From Pigmentiphaga aceris (GTDB lineage Bacteria > Pseudomonadota > Gammaproteobacteria > Burkholderiales > Burkholderiaceae_B): a DNA stretch of 64,000 nucleotides. Position 1 is the stretch's first letter. The number at the start of each line of letters is the position of its first letter. Both the position numbers and the translations under genes were made by a program. The notes under the pieces were generated by a model that made no database searches, was not told the origin of the DNA, and saw only the letters and a list, made by a program, of their open reading frames with translations. The stretch covers positions 682,001-746,000 of the forward strand of contig NZ_CP043046.1 of the NCBI RefSeq assembly GCF_008119665.1, given 5' to 3'. This document shows positions 17,935 to 26,658 of this stretch, in pieces.

Positions 17935-19446
17935 TCAGCCAGGGAAGGCCGCTTTGCCACTCGCGGCATGTGCTGATCCTTTCCGATTGCGCCACAGCAC
18001 CCCCAGTGCTGTGGCCAGCAGCAGCACAGCCGTCGTCCCCATCACCGCATCAAACGCGTTTCCGAAAGCCGCTTGCGCACTCAGTACCAACTGGGCAGCC
18101 GCATCCCCAGACAAGGATTGCGCAAGCATCAGCGCTTCATCGATCCCTTCAGATGCCGCTGATGCATCCACCCCGGTCGGTGCAGAGAAACTTGCTGCGT
18201 AAACAGCCGACAGCAAGCTGCCCATCAACGTCACGCCAATCGCACCCCCCAGCTCGTAGGACACTTCCTCAATCGACGCAGCCATGCCGGCGCGCTCCGG
18301 CGGAGCGCCCAGCATGATGGTGCTGGAAGCGGCGGTAATCGTCGCACCAATGCCCACGCCCAGCACGGCCAGCGCAAGCGCCTGCCAGGCGTAGGGCGCG
18401 TGTTGCAGCAGTACGCATCCGGCCATGCCGGCACCCGCCAGCGCCAAGCCGGTGGCGATGAATACCCCATCGGGCACGCGGCCCAGCAGGCGGCCGGCGA
18501 GCGGACCCGATACAAAGGATGCGATCGACAGCGGCAGCATGAACAAAGCGGCCTGGAGCGGCGTCTTGTCCAGCACCAATTGCAGATTCTGCGTAAGCGC
18601 GAGTTGCATGCCGATCAAGGCCGCAGCCGCCACGACAGCCGCCACCACCGCGCTGCTGAAGGTCGAACTGCGGAACATCGAGAAGTCGATCAGCGGATGC
18701 GTACTGCGGCGCTGGCTGCGTGCAAACCAGGCAAGCGCGGCAATGCCGATCACGGCGGCAATTGCGGCGGCGGTCCATGACGGAGCGCGTTTGCCTGCTT
18801 CCTTGATGGCATACGCACAGCCAATCAGGCCAATCATCACCTGGACCGACCCGGTCAGATCCCACGGGCGGCTGGCGTCTCCCGGCCGTGCTGGAATCAG
18901 ACGCCAGGTAAGCGGCAAGGCCAGCAGCACGATGGGTACGTTGATCAGAAACACCGAGCCCCACCAGAAGTGCTCCAGCAATGCACCGCCGATGATCGGA
19001 CCGAGCGCCGCGCCACCCGATGCGACCGCCGCCCATATGCCGATGGCAAACCCGCGCTCGCGCTCGTCCTCGAAGGTGACACGGATAATGGACAAGGTGG
19101 CCGGCATCATCATCGCCGCACCCACGCCCAGGAAGCCGCGCGCCACCACCAGCAGGCTGGCGCTGGGTGCGTAGGCGGCTGCCAGCGACGCAAGGCCAAA
19201 CACTCCCAGGCCCGCCATGAACAGGCGTTTGTGCCCCAGACGATCGCCAAGCGTACCCATGCCCAGCAACAGGCCCGACACCACCAGCGCATACGCGTTG
19301 ATGATCCAGAGCTTCTCAGATGTGCTTGCGTGCAGGTCGTGGGTGAGCCGGGGCAGGGCGGTGTAGAGCACCGTCATGTCCACCACGATGAGCAGCAAGG
19401 CGGCCGACACGACGGCCAGCACCAGCCAACGGTTCTGGCTTTGCAT
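17935..19446 (-). CDS. DHA2-family multidrug efflux MFS transporter (SmvA/QacA-like)
   Basis: A 503-residue proton-driven drug exporter with about fourteen predicted helices. Family motifs: VVDMTVLYTALPRL in helix 1 (acidic residue typical of DHA2 pumps), GTLGDRLGHKRLF in the 2-3 loop, RGFLGVGAAMMMPATLSII in helix 4 and GAALGPIIGGALLEHFWWGSVFLINVP (motif C region). The start at 19446 has AAGGAA upstream. It is divergent from a TetR gene, with a perfect palindrome between them, the standard arrangement for a repressor-controlled pump; quaternary ammonium or dye substrates are typical but not provable here. Confidence 0.9.
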   Translation of the reverse strand: MQSQNRWLVLAVVSAALLLIVVDMTVLYTALPRLTHDLHASTSEKLWIINAYALVVSGLLLGMGTLGDRLGHKRLFMAGLGVFGLASLAAAYAPSASLLVVARGFLGVGAAMMMPATLSIIRVTFEDERERGFAIGIWAAVASGGAALGPIIGGALLEHFWWGSVFLINVPIVLLALPLTWRLIPARPGDASRPWDLTGSVQVMIGLIGCAYAIKEAGKRAPSWTAAAIAAVIGIAALAWFARSQRRSTHPLIDFSMFRSSTFSSAVVAAVVAAAALIGMQLALTQNLQLVLDKTPLQAALFMLPLSIASFVSGPLAGRLLGRVPDGVFIATGLALAGAGMAGCVLLQHAPYAWQALALAVLGVGIGATITAASSTIMLGAPPERAGMAASIEEVSYELGGAIGVTLMGSLLSAVYAASFSAPTGVDASAASEGIDEALMLAQSLSGDAAAQLVLSAQAAFGNAFDAVMGTTAVLLLATALGVLWRNRKGSAHAASGKAAFPG

Positions 19447-19489
19447 ATAGTTCCTTCTTGACCGAGTTGAGTTGTCTTGGTCCACAGTA

Positions 19490-19507
19490 TAAATACGATC
19501 GTATTTA
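19490..19507. promoter_or_regulatory. TetR-type operator between efflux pump and repressor
   Basis: TAAATACGATCGTATTTA is a perfect 18-bp palindrome, 43 bases before the pump start on one side and 13 bases before the TetR GTG on the other. AT-rich -10-like sequences overlap it on both strands, so bound repressor would block both genes. Confidence 0.85.
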
Positions 19508-19520
19508 AAAGCGAGGAAGT

Positions 19521-20093
19521 GTGGGACGTTACCAACCAGTGGATCAAGAGAAAGTGCTGGACGCAGCCGAAGAAATCGTGCGCACGCGCGGCATTGCCGC
19601 GTTGACGATCGACGGCGTGGCCAAGGCAGCGGGCATCTCGAAAGGCGGTGTGCAGTCAAGCTTCGGCACCAAGGACGGCCTGATCACTGCGATGTATGCA
19701 CGTTGGAACGATGAGTACGACACCATGCTTGGCAAGCTGGCCGCACCGGACTCACCGCCCATGCACCGCCTGGCTGGGCATGTTGAAGTCACCCATCACA
19801 CCGATGAGGCTGAAGCTGACCGTGCAGCAGGGATGTTGGCGGCCTTGTTGAATACGCCAGCAGGCTTGGCGTCCATGCAGGACTGGTACGCCGCGCGGCT
19901 TGAAGGAATCGATGTCACCACCCCGGCAGGGCGTCGCGCCCGTCTGGCGTTTCTGGCAAATGAAGGCGCGTTCCTGCTGCGCAGCTTCGGTTTCATGCGC
20001 ATGGATGCGGCGATGTGGGACGAGATGTTTGCGGATATTCGCAGTTTGCTTGCAGAGGCTCAGCGTTCCGACACATCCAAACCTGCGGTATGA
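19521..20093 (+). CDS. TetR-family transcriptional repressor
   Basis: A 190-residue regulator. The N-terminal helix-turn-helix covers about residues 8-55 (VLDAAEEIVRTRGIAALTIDGVAKAAGISKGGVQSSFGTKDGLITAMY), and the C-terminal ligand domain contains a stretch common in repressors of DHA2 pumps (GMLAALLNTPAGLASMQDWY). The start is a GTG with GAGGAAG upstream. It very likely binds the palindrome at 19490-19507 and represses the divergent pump and itself. Confidence 0.92.
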   Translation: MGRYQPVDQEKVLDAAEEIVRTRGIAALTIDGVAKAAGISKGGVQSSFGTKDGLITAMYARWNDEYDTMLGKLAAPDSPPMHRLAGHVEVTHHTDEAEADRAAGMLAALLNTPAGLASMQDWYAARLEGIDVTTPAGRRARLAFLANEGAFLLRSFGFMRMDAAMWDEMFADIRSLLAEAQRSDTSKPAV

Positions 20094-20252
20094 GGGCGGA
20101 CTCCCCGACCGATAATCGCGTCAATGAGTTGGCGTTCACCGGTGAGTCAATATCGGGCTTTGGACAAGAAATTGCAGCATGTCCCACACTGGCGCGGAAC
20201 TTTTTCAGTGCCATTGGTTACCGATACGCTTTACCCACACAGGAGGTCTTGC

Positions 20253-20738
20253 ATGGACATCGATACCAGTGCGGTATTGCGCGAATGGACGCAGAAACTC
20301 GAGCAGGCGATGGGCCTTACCATTGGTGCGGACGACAGTGGCGCATTTGCGCTGCATACCCAGGGCGGCGCGCCCGTCGTGGTGGAGCCTGTGCCGGGGC
20401 AACAGGCCCTGATTCTGTCCTCTGATCTCGGGACGATCGACAGCAATACGCCCGCAACACTGTTGCGAGCCCTGTTGGTCGCGAATTTTCAGCCTGGCAT
20501 CGTGGCACCTTCGGTCATTGGTCTGCAGCCGCAGGACGGCACGATCACGTTGCGCCTGATCTGGACGCCGAACGACGCGGGCTGGACATATGAGTTCTTC
20601 GTGGACGTGCTGGGCGCGTTCGGGGAGCAGACCGATGCGTTGGCGCAGTCCGTGAAGAGTCGCGATATAGAGCGCCTGTTGCCGACCGCGCCCACCGAGC
20701 CCGGTAATACCACTTTTGACGCCCCCCAATTTGCCTGA
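20253..20738 (+). CDS. Type III secretion class I chaperone-like protein (CesT family)
   Basis: A 161-residue protein whose pattern fits class I type III secretion chaperones: N-terminal helix (VLREWTQKLEQAMGL), acidic turn (IGADDSGAFALHT), beta strands (VVVEPVPGQQALILSSDLG), a helix ending LLRALLVANFQPG, then LGLQ-like strands and a final amphipathic helix. Such chaperones are small, acidic and encoded next to their effector. The start has a perfect AGGAGG at 20241-20246. No type III apparatus genes are in the window, so this would be a distant effector-chaperone locus. The family call rests on pattern, not on a search. Confidence 0.6.
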   Translation: MDIDTSAVLREWTQKLEQAMGLTIGADDSGAFALHTQGGAPVVVEPVPGQQALILSSDLGTIDSNTPATLLRALLVANFQPGIVAPSVIGLQPQDGTITLRLIWTPNDAGWTYEFFVDVLGAFGEQTDALAQSVKSRDIERLLPTAPTEPGNTTFDAPQFA

Positions 20739-20753
20739 GCCGGAGCGACGCGC

Positions 20754-21329
20754 ATGAGTACCCCATTTGGCAGCAGCATTTCAAACTTCTTCCGCCCGAC
20801 GACCACTGCACCGCAGAATCTGCAGCACGCCGATGCGCAACTGCAGAAGCTCGACACCGTCGTGGATGTTGGCTCCAAGCTCAACGACACCTTTGCCTCT
20901 ACGGGCATGAGCAAGACGGTCTGCAGCCTGTTATTCAACAAGCTGGGAGTCATGCCGAACATGGTCGCCACCATGAAGTCTTACGCCGAGGGCGACATGA
21001 GTGGCGTCGTTGGCTCCGGGGCCAAGGTCATCGGGGCCATGGGCATGGGTACCTACGCCAACATGGCGGACGGTGTAGGTAATGCCATGGACTTGGGCAA
21101 AGGCATCGTGGAAGGCGATGCCTCCAAGGCGTTCTTTGCAGGTGCCAAGCTGACCGTTAATGTGGCGGCCAGCGGTTCTGCACCGGCCTTGGCTTTGTTA
21201 GGTGTCAGCCAGTTCACCTATCAGGCGATCAGGGCCAATCCAGAAGGTTTCATGCAGTTCAACCATGACACCCATGCCAGCATGAAATTCGGCTTTGACG
21301 AAAATATGGGGCCGGGCAAGTGGGACTGA
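20754..21329 (+). CDS. Candidate type III secreted protein, client of the upstream chaperone
   Basis: A 191-residue protein of no recognised family, beginning 15 bases after the chaperone-like gene. The first 20 or so residues are rich in Ser, Thr and Pro with few charges (STPFGSSISNFF), as in type III secretion signals, followed by a possible chaperone-binding stretch. The middle (about 80-155) is Gly/Ala/Met-rich and fairly hydrophobic (VGSGAKVIGAMGMGTYANMADGVG), as in membrane-inserting effectors or translocators. Function is unknown; the effector idea is inferred from position and composition. Confidence 0.45.
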   Translation: MSTPFGSSISNFFRPTTTAPQNLQHADAQLQKLDTVVDVGSKLNDTFASTGMSKTVCSLLFNKLGVMPNMVATMKSYAEGDMSGVVGSGAKVIGAMGMGTYANMADGVGNAMDLGKGIVEGDASKAFFAGAKLTVNVAASGSAPALALLGVSQFTYQAIRANPEGFMQFNHDTHASMKFGFDENMGPGKWD

Positions 21330-21339
21330 GCTGCCCGTC

Positions 21340-21510
21340 CGTCTGGGCTTCTTGGACGCCGTCGGCGGCGGCCGGGACATTGGCGATGCAGACGGCCAAG
21401 CTACCTTGCTGGATACCTTGATCGACGCCGCCATGGCTTCATGCTTGGGCGGTAAGCCAGGCATGATGGTGCTGGACGCCGCCGTCCGGCCGCTGCGGTT
21501 ATCGCTGGCC
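21340..21510 (-). pseudogene. Decayed fragment of a DHA2-type efflux transporter gene
   Basis: On the minus strand this stretch encodes AASSTIMPGLPPKHEAMAASI, which aligns with AASSTIMLGAPPERAGMAASI of the intact pump at 17935-19446. After a frame change it continues as LAVCIANV, matching LGGAIGVT of that pump. TCCAGCACCATCATGC is identical in both. The rest of the gene is missing, so this is a frameshifted relic. Its presence a few kilobases from an intact homologue suggests loss of an older pump or a rearrangement. Its exact limits are uncertain. Confidence 0.55.
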
Positions 21511-21628
21511 AGTGTCAGAACGTCGTTATCAGCCAAGACGACACCAAGCCTTTCAGTCATCGCCGGGTACGAAACCTGCGCATCCCTGTCTAGCGCGGCA
21601 CTTGTCGCGGGTTCAGACAAGGAACGCG

Positions 21629-23923
21629 ATGACCAGCGACGAACGGATCGACAAATACGAAGGCCCGGCAGGTGGGTGGGGGTCGGTGAAATCGCTGGCC
21701 AGCATCATGGTGCGCACGCAGGCGTTGCCCCGTGCCGCAGCAACGCTGGCCCAGCAGAACAAGACCGGTGGCGTGGCCTGTGTCAGCTGTGCGTGGGCGA
21801 AGCCCGCACACAGCCACATTGCTGAATTTTGTGAAAACGGAGCCAAGGCAACCGCTTGGGAACTCACCCCCAAGCGCGTGGATGCCGATTTTTTTGCGCA
21901 GCACACCCTCACGCAATTGCGCACATGGTCTGACCACGATCTGGAATTTCGTGGACGTCTGACTGAACCATTGCGGTTCGATGCTGCGCAGGATCGTTAT
22001 GTGCCAGTCACGTGGGCCGATGCATTTGCCGACATCGGCAAACAATTGGCGGCGCTGGAGCCTGCTTCCACCGTCTTTTATGCATCTGGCCGCGCATCGC
22101 TGGAAACGTCGTATATGTACCAGTTACTGGCGCGCATGTACGGCAATAACAATCTGCCCGACAGTTCGAATATGTGCCACGAGACGACGTCCGTGGCGCT
22201 GCCCGAAAGTATTGGCGTGCCGGTTGGCACTGTCCATTTAAGCGATTTCGACGCGACCGATTGTGTGTTTTTCTTCGGGCAGAACGTGGGCAGCAATAGC
22301 CCGCGCATGCTGCATGACCTGCAGGCCATCAGCAAACGCGGTGCGCCGATCATCAGCTTCAATCCACTGCGTGAACGCGGTCTTGAAGCTTTCAAGAATC
22401 CGCAGTCGCCGCTGGAAATGCTGCACCCAGGCAGCACGCGGATCAGCTCGCAATATCACCAGGTAAAGATCGGCGGCGACATCGCTGCGATCACTGGTAT
22501 TTGCAAGGCGGTGTTGGCGCTGGATGAAGCGGCGCAGGCGGCAGGCGGCAAGCGGGTGATCGATGTCGATTTCATCGGTACGCACACGCATGGTTTTGAG
22601 GATTTCGTCGCGTTCCTGCGCGAGAGCGATTGGGATGCGTTGTGTCACCACGCCGGTCTGAGCCGAGAAGCGATGGAAGCCGCCGCTGTTGTCTACGCGC
22701 AGGCCCGTGCGGTCATCGGCGTGTATGGCATGGGACTGACGCAGCATCGTGGCGGCGTGCAAAGTGTGCAGATGCTGGTGAACCTGCTGTTGATGCGCGG
22801 CAATATCGGACGCAGTGGTGCTGGCGTCTGTCCGGTGCGCGGGCATTCCAATGTGCAGGGGCAGCGCACGGTGGGTATTACGGAAAAACCTGAACTCGCG
22901 CCGCTGGATCGTCTGGCCGAACTCTATGGTTTCGAGCCGCCGCGCGACAAGGGCTTGAATACGGTTGCTGCCTGTCAGGGCGTGATCAAAGGCGAGGTGC
23001 GCGCGTTTGTCGGGCTGGGCGGCAATTTTCTGCGTGCTGCGCCCGATACCAATGCGCTGGAAGCTGCGTGGCCAAGCCTGGACGTGACGGTGCATATCGC
23101 GACCAAGCTCAACCGCAGTCATTTGCTGCCGGGCAAGACCGGTTATGTCCTGCCCTGTCTGGGGCGTATGGAAATCGACCGACAAGCCAGTGGCGAGCAG
23201 GCGGTATCAGTCGAGGACAGCACCACCTTCATCCACGGCTCACGCGCACGGGCCGAGCCGGTTGCCCCCACGCTGTTGTCGGAACCCGCCATCGTGGCGG
23301 GCATTGCGATGGCCATTCCGTCGGTGGCGGAAAAGGGCGTGCCCTGGCGTGACTGGGTGGGCAATTACGCCAAGGTTCGGGATGCCATCGAGCGAACTTG
23401 GCCCGATGTGTTCCCGAATTTCAATGCCCGCCTGTGGCAGTCGGGCGGCTTTCCCCGGCCGAATCCGGCGCGGGAACGCAAATGGAATACCAAGACCGAG
23501 CGCGCCAATTTCCATGTGCCGCGCGATCTGTCGGCAACGCTGGTGGTGAACCGTGACGCCGCCGATGTCTTGCAGTTGACGACGATTCGCAGCAACGACC
23601 AGTTCAACACCACCATCTACGGCGATGACGATCGTTTCCGGGGCATTCACGGCACGCGAAAGGTGGTGTTGATGAACCTGGCCGACATCGCGCGCTTCGG
23701 CTTGCGTGACGGGCAGCACGTCAGTCTGCACACCGCCGTGGATGACGGCGTAGCGCGCAGCGTGGCCGATATGCGAGTGACTGCCTACGACATTCCGGCG
23801 GGCTGCTGTGCCGCCTATTACCCGGAATGCAATCCCTTGGTGCCGCTGTGGCATCACGCAATTGGCAGTGACGTGCCTGCCGCCAAATCCATTCCGGTGC
23901 GGATTTCCGCCATCGGCGCATGA
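21629..23923 (+). CDS. FdhF/YdeP-family molybdopterin oxidoreductase
   Basis: A 764-residue protein of the formate dehydrogenase H-like/YdeP group, binding a bis-guanine-dinucleotide molybdenum cofactor. The N terminus has the family stretch YEGPAGGWGSVKSL and a CVSC pair (C51, C54). Molybdopterin-domain features follow (SSNMCHETTSVALPESIGV, FFFGQNVGSNSPRM, RGGVQSVQMLVNLLLMRGNIGRSGAGVCPVRGHSNVQG) and the C-terminal dinucleotide-binding barrel contains TTIRSNDQFNTTIYG. YdeP-like enzymes are linked to acid resistance, but their substrate is unsettled. The ATG at 21629 has AAGGA upstream. A catalase-family gene begins 34 bases after the stop, probably in the same operon. Confidence 0.88.
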   Translation: MTSDERIDKYEGPAGGWGSVKSLASIMVRTQALPRAAATLAQQNKTGGVACVSCAWAKPAHSHIAEFCENGAKATAWELTPKRVDADFFAQHTLTQLRTWSDHDLEFRGRLTEPLRFDAAQDRYVPVTWADAFADIGKQLAALEPASTVFYASGRASLETSYMYQLLARMYGNNNLPDSSNMCHETTSVALPESIGVPVGTVHLSDFDATDCVFFFGQNVGSNSPRMLHDLQAISKRGAPIISFNPLRERGLEAFKNPQSPLEMLHPGSTRISSQYHQVKIGGDIAAITGICKAVLALDEAAQAAGGKRVIDVDFIGTHTHGFEDFVAFLRESDWDALCHHAGLSREAMEAAAVVYAQARAVIGVYGMGLTQHRGGVQSVQMLVNLLLMRGNIGRSGAGVCPVRGHSNVQGQRTVGITEKPELAPLDRLAELYGFEPPRDKGLNTVAACQGVIKGEVRAFVGLGGNFLRAAPDTNALEAAWPSLDVTVHIATKLNRSHLLPGKTGYVLPCLGRMEIDRQASGEQAVSVEDSTTFIHGSRARAEPVAPTLLSEPAIVAGIAMAIPSVAEKGVPWRDWVGNYAKVRDAIERTWPDVFPNFNARLWQSGGFPRPNPARERKWNTKTERANFHVPRDLSATLVVNRDAADVLQLTTIRSNDQFNTTIYGDDDRFRGIHGTRKVVLMNLADIARFGLRDGQHVSLHTAVDDGVARSVADMRVTAYDIPAGCCAAYYPECNPLVPLWHHAIGSDVPAAKSIPVRISAIGA

Positions 23924-23957
23924 CGCGTAGGCGTCGCTTTCAAGCAAAGGCATCACG

Positions 23958-25058
23958 ATGAGCACGACCATGATCGACCCTGTGCGCTTTCGCCCGGACA
24001 TTGAACAACCCGAGCCCGATGAGGCAGAGACCATTGCAGGCTTGAAGGAAGCGCTGCGCAGCATTCTCGATACGACCTACAAGGACTATGGCCACCCGGT
24101 GCGCAGCGTGCACGCGAAAAGCCACGGCATTTTGCAAGGTCAGGTGATCGTGCCGGCCTTGCCCGCGCATTTGGCGCAGGGCATGTTCGCCACGCCGGGT
24201 ACACACGACGCAATTCTGCGTCTATCGACCAATCCCGGCGACATTCTGGACGACAGCGTGTCGACGCCGCGCGGCATGGCGATCAAGATTTTTGGGGTGG
24301 AAGGCGCGCGTCTGCCGGGCGCAGAAGGTGAGTCGACGCAGAATTTTGTGATGGTGAATGCGCCGGCATTCAACGCCAAGAATCCCAAGGCGTTCTTGAA
24401 AAGTCTGAAGCTGCTGGCCAAGACCACCGACACGCCCCAAGGTTGGAAAAAAGTGTTTTCTTCCGTTGCGCGTGGTGCCGAAACTGCGCTGGAAGCCGTG
24501 GGTGGCGAAAGCGGCACGCTGAAAAGCCTGGGCGGCCATCCGCTGACCCATATCCTGGGCGAGACCTTCTACACGGTGGTGCCTCTGCGCTTCGGCGATT
24601 ACATCGCAAAGCTGAGCATCGTTCCGGTTTCGCCGTCATTAAAAGCGCTGACGGATGCCAAGCTCGATCTGAAAGAACATCCCGATGGCTTGCGCGAAGC
24701 GGTCAATGCGTTCTTTGCGCGCGATGGGGCCGAGTGGGAATTGCGCGTACAGCTCTGTACGGACTTGGAAACCATGCCTGTCGAAGATGCCACGGTGGTG
24801 TGGCCCGAAGACCAAAGCCCATACGTGACGGTCGCGCGAATCGTGGTGCCTGCACAAACCGGATGGAGCCAAGCCCGTGTGGCCGAGGTCGATGACAAGA
24901 TGCTGTTCGGCCCCTGGCATGGTCTGGTTGCGCATCAACCGCTGGGCGGCATCATGCGCGCGCGCAAGGACACCTACACCATGTCCGCCAATTTCCGTGG
25001 CGAGCGCTTGGGCTGTCCGATGCATGAACCGAAAGCAGCAGGAAAACTACCCGGTTGA
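23958..25058 (+). CDS. Catalase-family haem protein (small, KatE-related)
   Basis: A 366-residue member of the catalase-like family that is shorter than true catalases (about 480 residues or more). It retains HAKSHGILQG, matching the RxxHAKGxxxxG region around the distal histidine, FATPGTHDAILRLSTNPGD, the NFVMVNAPAFNAKNPKAF segment and, near the end, RKDTYTMSANFR, which resembles the helix carrying the proximal tyrosine. Such short forms may act as peroxidases. It lies directly downstream of the YdeP-like oxidoreductase, suggesting a shared stress role. Confidence 0.82.
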   Translation: MSTTMIDPVRFRPDIEQPEPDEAETIAGLKEALRSILDTTYKDYGHPVRSVHAKSHGILQGQVIVPALPAHLAQGMFATPGTHDAILRLSTNPGDILDDSVSTPRGMAIKIFGVEGARLPGAEGESTQNFVMVNAPAFNAKNPKAFLKSLKLLAKTTDTPQGWKKVFSSVARGAETALEAVGGESGTLKSLGGHPLTHILGETFYTVVPLRFGDYIAKLSIVPVSPSLKALTDAKLDLKEHPDGLREAVNAFFARDGAEWELRVQLCTDLETMPVEDATVVWPEDQSPYVTVARIVVPAQTGWSQARVAEVDDKMLFGPWHGLVAHQPLGGIMRARKDTYTMSANFRGERLGCPMHEPKAAGKLPG

Positions 25059-25471
25059 AGCTGGCCGGCAGGTGTCTTTCCGTTCTTACCGGCCAGCGTG
25101 CAAGATTTACGGGTTGCGCGCGATGGCGATGGCTTGAAGTTATCTGCTCTCGGTATGCCGCGCGTTTGCGGGGTGCCCAGTGCAGATGCATGGCCAGGCG
25201 AGGGATGTGGGTCGCGCACACTACTTATGCGCGATCAATGCACACGATTGATCCGCATAAAAGCACTCGTACCCACGCTTTAAACACTCCGTTTCAATCC
25301 CAAAAGCAGTCAGGTAAGAAATTTGCTGCAGTGCAGCCGACCCTGACGACCCTCGCGTTGGCGATGATCGGAACGGTCCGTATTCAGATCCGGGCAAAAC
25401 TTGCCCGGGTCACTTCTCTCAGTCGGTCGATGCCTTCGGCTGCATGACCCGGCGCCACCCAGGAAATTTCC
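25059..25471. other. Non-coding stretch between catalase-family and oxidase assembly genes
   Basis: No gene is supported. The stretch holds the long dyad at 25225-25260 and, near 25394, a short hairpin (CCGGGCAAAACTTGCCCGGG region) that could terminate or attenuate transcripts before the CtaG-like gene. No consensus promoter stands out. Confidence 0.5.
25225..25260. promoter_or_regulatory. Long imperfect inverted repeat
   Basis: TTATGCGcGATCAAT (25225-25239) is the inverse of ATTGATCCGCATAA (25247-25260), apart from one extra base, with a 7-bp spacer. It has no T-tract, so a two-fold protein-binding site or a structured leader is more likely than a terminator. It lies about 210 bases before the CtaG-like gene and 170 bases after the catalase-family gene. 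Confidence 0.55.
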
Positions 25472-26326
25472 ATGGCGACAGGCTTGTTTGCTTCTTCCCC
25501 CTCTGCAGCGTCTCTTGATTCGATTCTGGCCGCCGTCCCCTACTGCGGCGTGGCCGCGACGCCAGACGACCTATGGCAGCGCTGGAATCTCGATCCCTGG
25601 CTGATCGCGGCATTTGGCGGTGTAGCCCTGGCCTATCTGGTTCACGCGCGCCGCACCCCTGGCCCGATCGATTCACGCCGCAGCACCTGGTTTGCCTTGG
25701 GATGGGCAGTGGCATTGCTGGCGCTCATTTCACCCCTGTGTGCATGGGCGGTCGCCTTGTTTTCCGTGCGGGTCGGGCAACACATGATTCTGACGCTGGT
25801 CGCCGCACCCTTGCTGGCCTTGGGATTTCCCAGCGCTCGCGCTCGACCCTGGTTAGCCGGCCTGGCATTCCTGCTGGCGCTGTGGCTCTGGCATTACCCC
25901 CCGGTGTACGCGTGGAGTCTGCGCAGTGACTTGGTGTACTGGGTGATGCAGATCAGCCTGATCGGGGCATCAGTGGCCTTGTGGCAAGCGGTGTTTGCCA
26001 CGGACAGCCGTCAGGGCGAACGCATTGCCGTGGGCATTGCCAGCACCGTGCACATGGGTTTGCTGGGTGCCTTGCTGACCTTCGCGTCGCGTCCGTTTTA
26101 CCAAGCCCATTGGGGCAGCACGGAAGTCTGGGGCTTGTCTGCGCTGGCCGACCAGCAGCTCGCTGGCCTGTTGATGTGGGTACCCGGCGGTGTTGCCTTC
26201 GGTGCGCTGGGGCTGGCTGCGTTTCTGGGATGGTGGCGTCGGGCGGACGCCAGTCAGGCGCTGCAGGCCGGCAGCATCAGCACCGGCAAACCGATCACGA
26301 CCGTGGCCACCAGCGCCACACCGTGA
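25472..26326 (+). CDS. ctaG: Cytochrome c oxidase assembly protein, caa3-type CtaG family
   Basis: A 284-residue membrane protein with about seven predicted helices. Family features: the N-terminal WNLDPWLIAAFGGVALAYL, VRVGQHMILTLVAAPLLALG (a conserved His) and LWLWHYPPVY, and a late ADQQLAGLLMWVPGG. These match the Bacillus-type CtaG used by alternative caa3/cbb-like oxidases for CuA or CuB assembly, not the Cox11-type protein. Its 3' end overlaps by 73 bases the end of the convergent 134-residue membrane protein gene. The oxidase subunits lie just to the right on the other strand. Confidence 0.85.
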   Translation: MATGLFASSPSAASLDSILAAVPYCGVAATPDDLWQRWNLDPWLIAAFGGVALAYLVHARRTPGPIDSRRSTWFALGWAVALLALISPLCAWAVALFSVRVGQHMILTLVAAPLLALGFPSARARPWLAGLAFLLALWLWHYPPVYAWSLRSDLVYWVMQISLIGASVALWQAVFATDSRQGERIAVGIASTVHMGLLGALLTFASRPFYQAHWGSTEVWGLSALADQQLAGLLMWVPGGVAFGALGLAAFLGWWRRADASQALQAGSISTGKPITTVATSATP

Positions 26327-26658
26327 AGCACCCAGGTCAGCCGACCGGTGAATCGTGCCGTCGACACTGGCTGCACGTCGGTCGGCAACACATTGCGGTT
26401 GCTCCATGCGCGCCAGAACATCACCGCCAGGGTGGCCAGGTGACCTACCCAGATCACGGCCAACAGCGCACTCAATAAGGACACGCCGGCAACATGCTTG
26501 CCGGCCAACGCGGTTGCGCAACCCAGAGACAAGCCCGCATACAGCAGCACAAAGCAGCTCGCCCACACCCCCAGCCCGGCCACCAGGCGCAGCAGAACGC
26601 GGCCTTGCGGAACAGGGGTGTAGAAAGGTTTGGCTTGCGGCTTGCCTGGCTGGATCAT
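26254..26658 (-). CDS. Small three-helix membrane protein of the oxidase cluster
   Basis: A 134-residue protein not matched to a family. It has three hydrophobic segments (about residues 20-46, 55-80 and 100-130). The ATG overlaps the stop of the CtaD-CtaE gene (ATGA), so it is translationally coupled and is probably an accessory or assembly subunit. Its last 73 bases overlap the convergent CtaG-like gene. Confidence 0.65.
   Translation of the reverse strand: MIQPGKPQAKPFYTPVPQGRVLLRLVAGLGVWASCFVLLYAGLSLGCATALAGKHVAGVSLLSALLAVIWVGHLATLAVMFWRAWSNRNVLPTDVQPVSTARFTGRLTWVLHGVALVATVVIGLPVLMLPACSA

Noticed and set aside
21295..21825. Plus-strand 176-codon open frame
   Set aside because: It is antisense to the MFS relic and then runs out of frame into the YdeP gene; no ribosome site.
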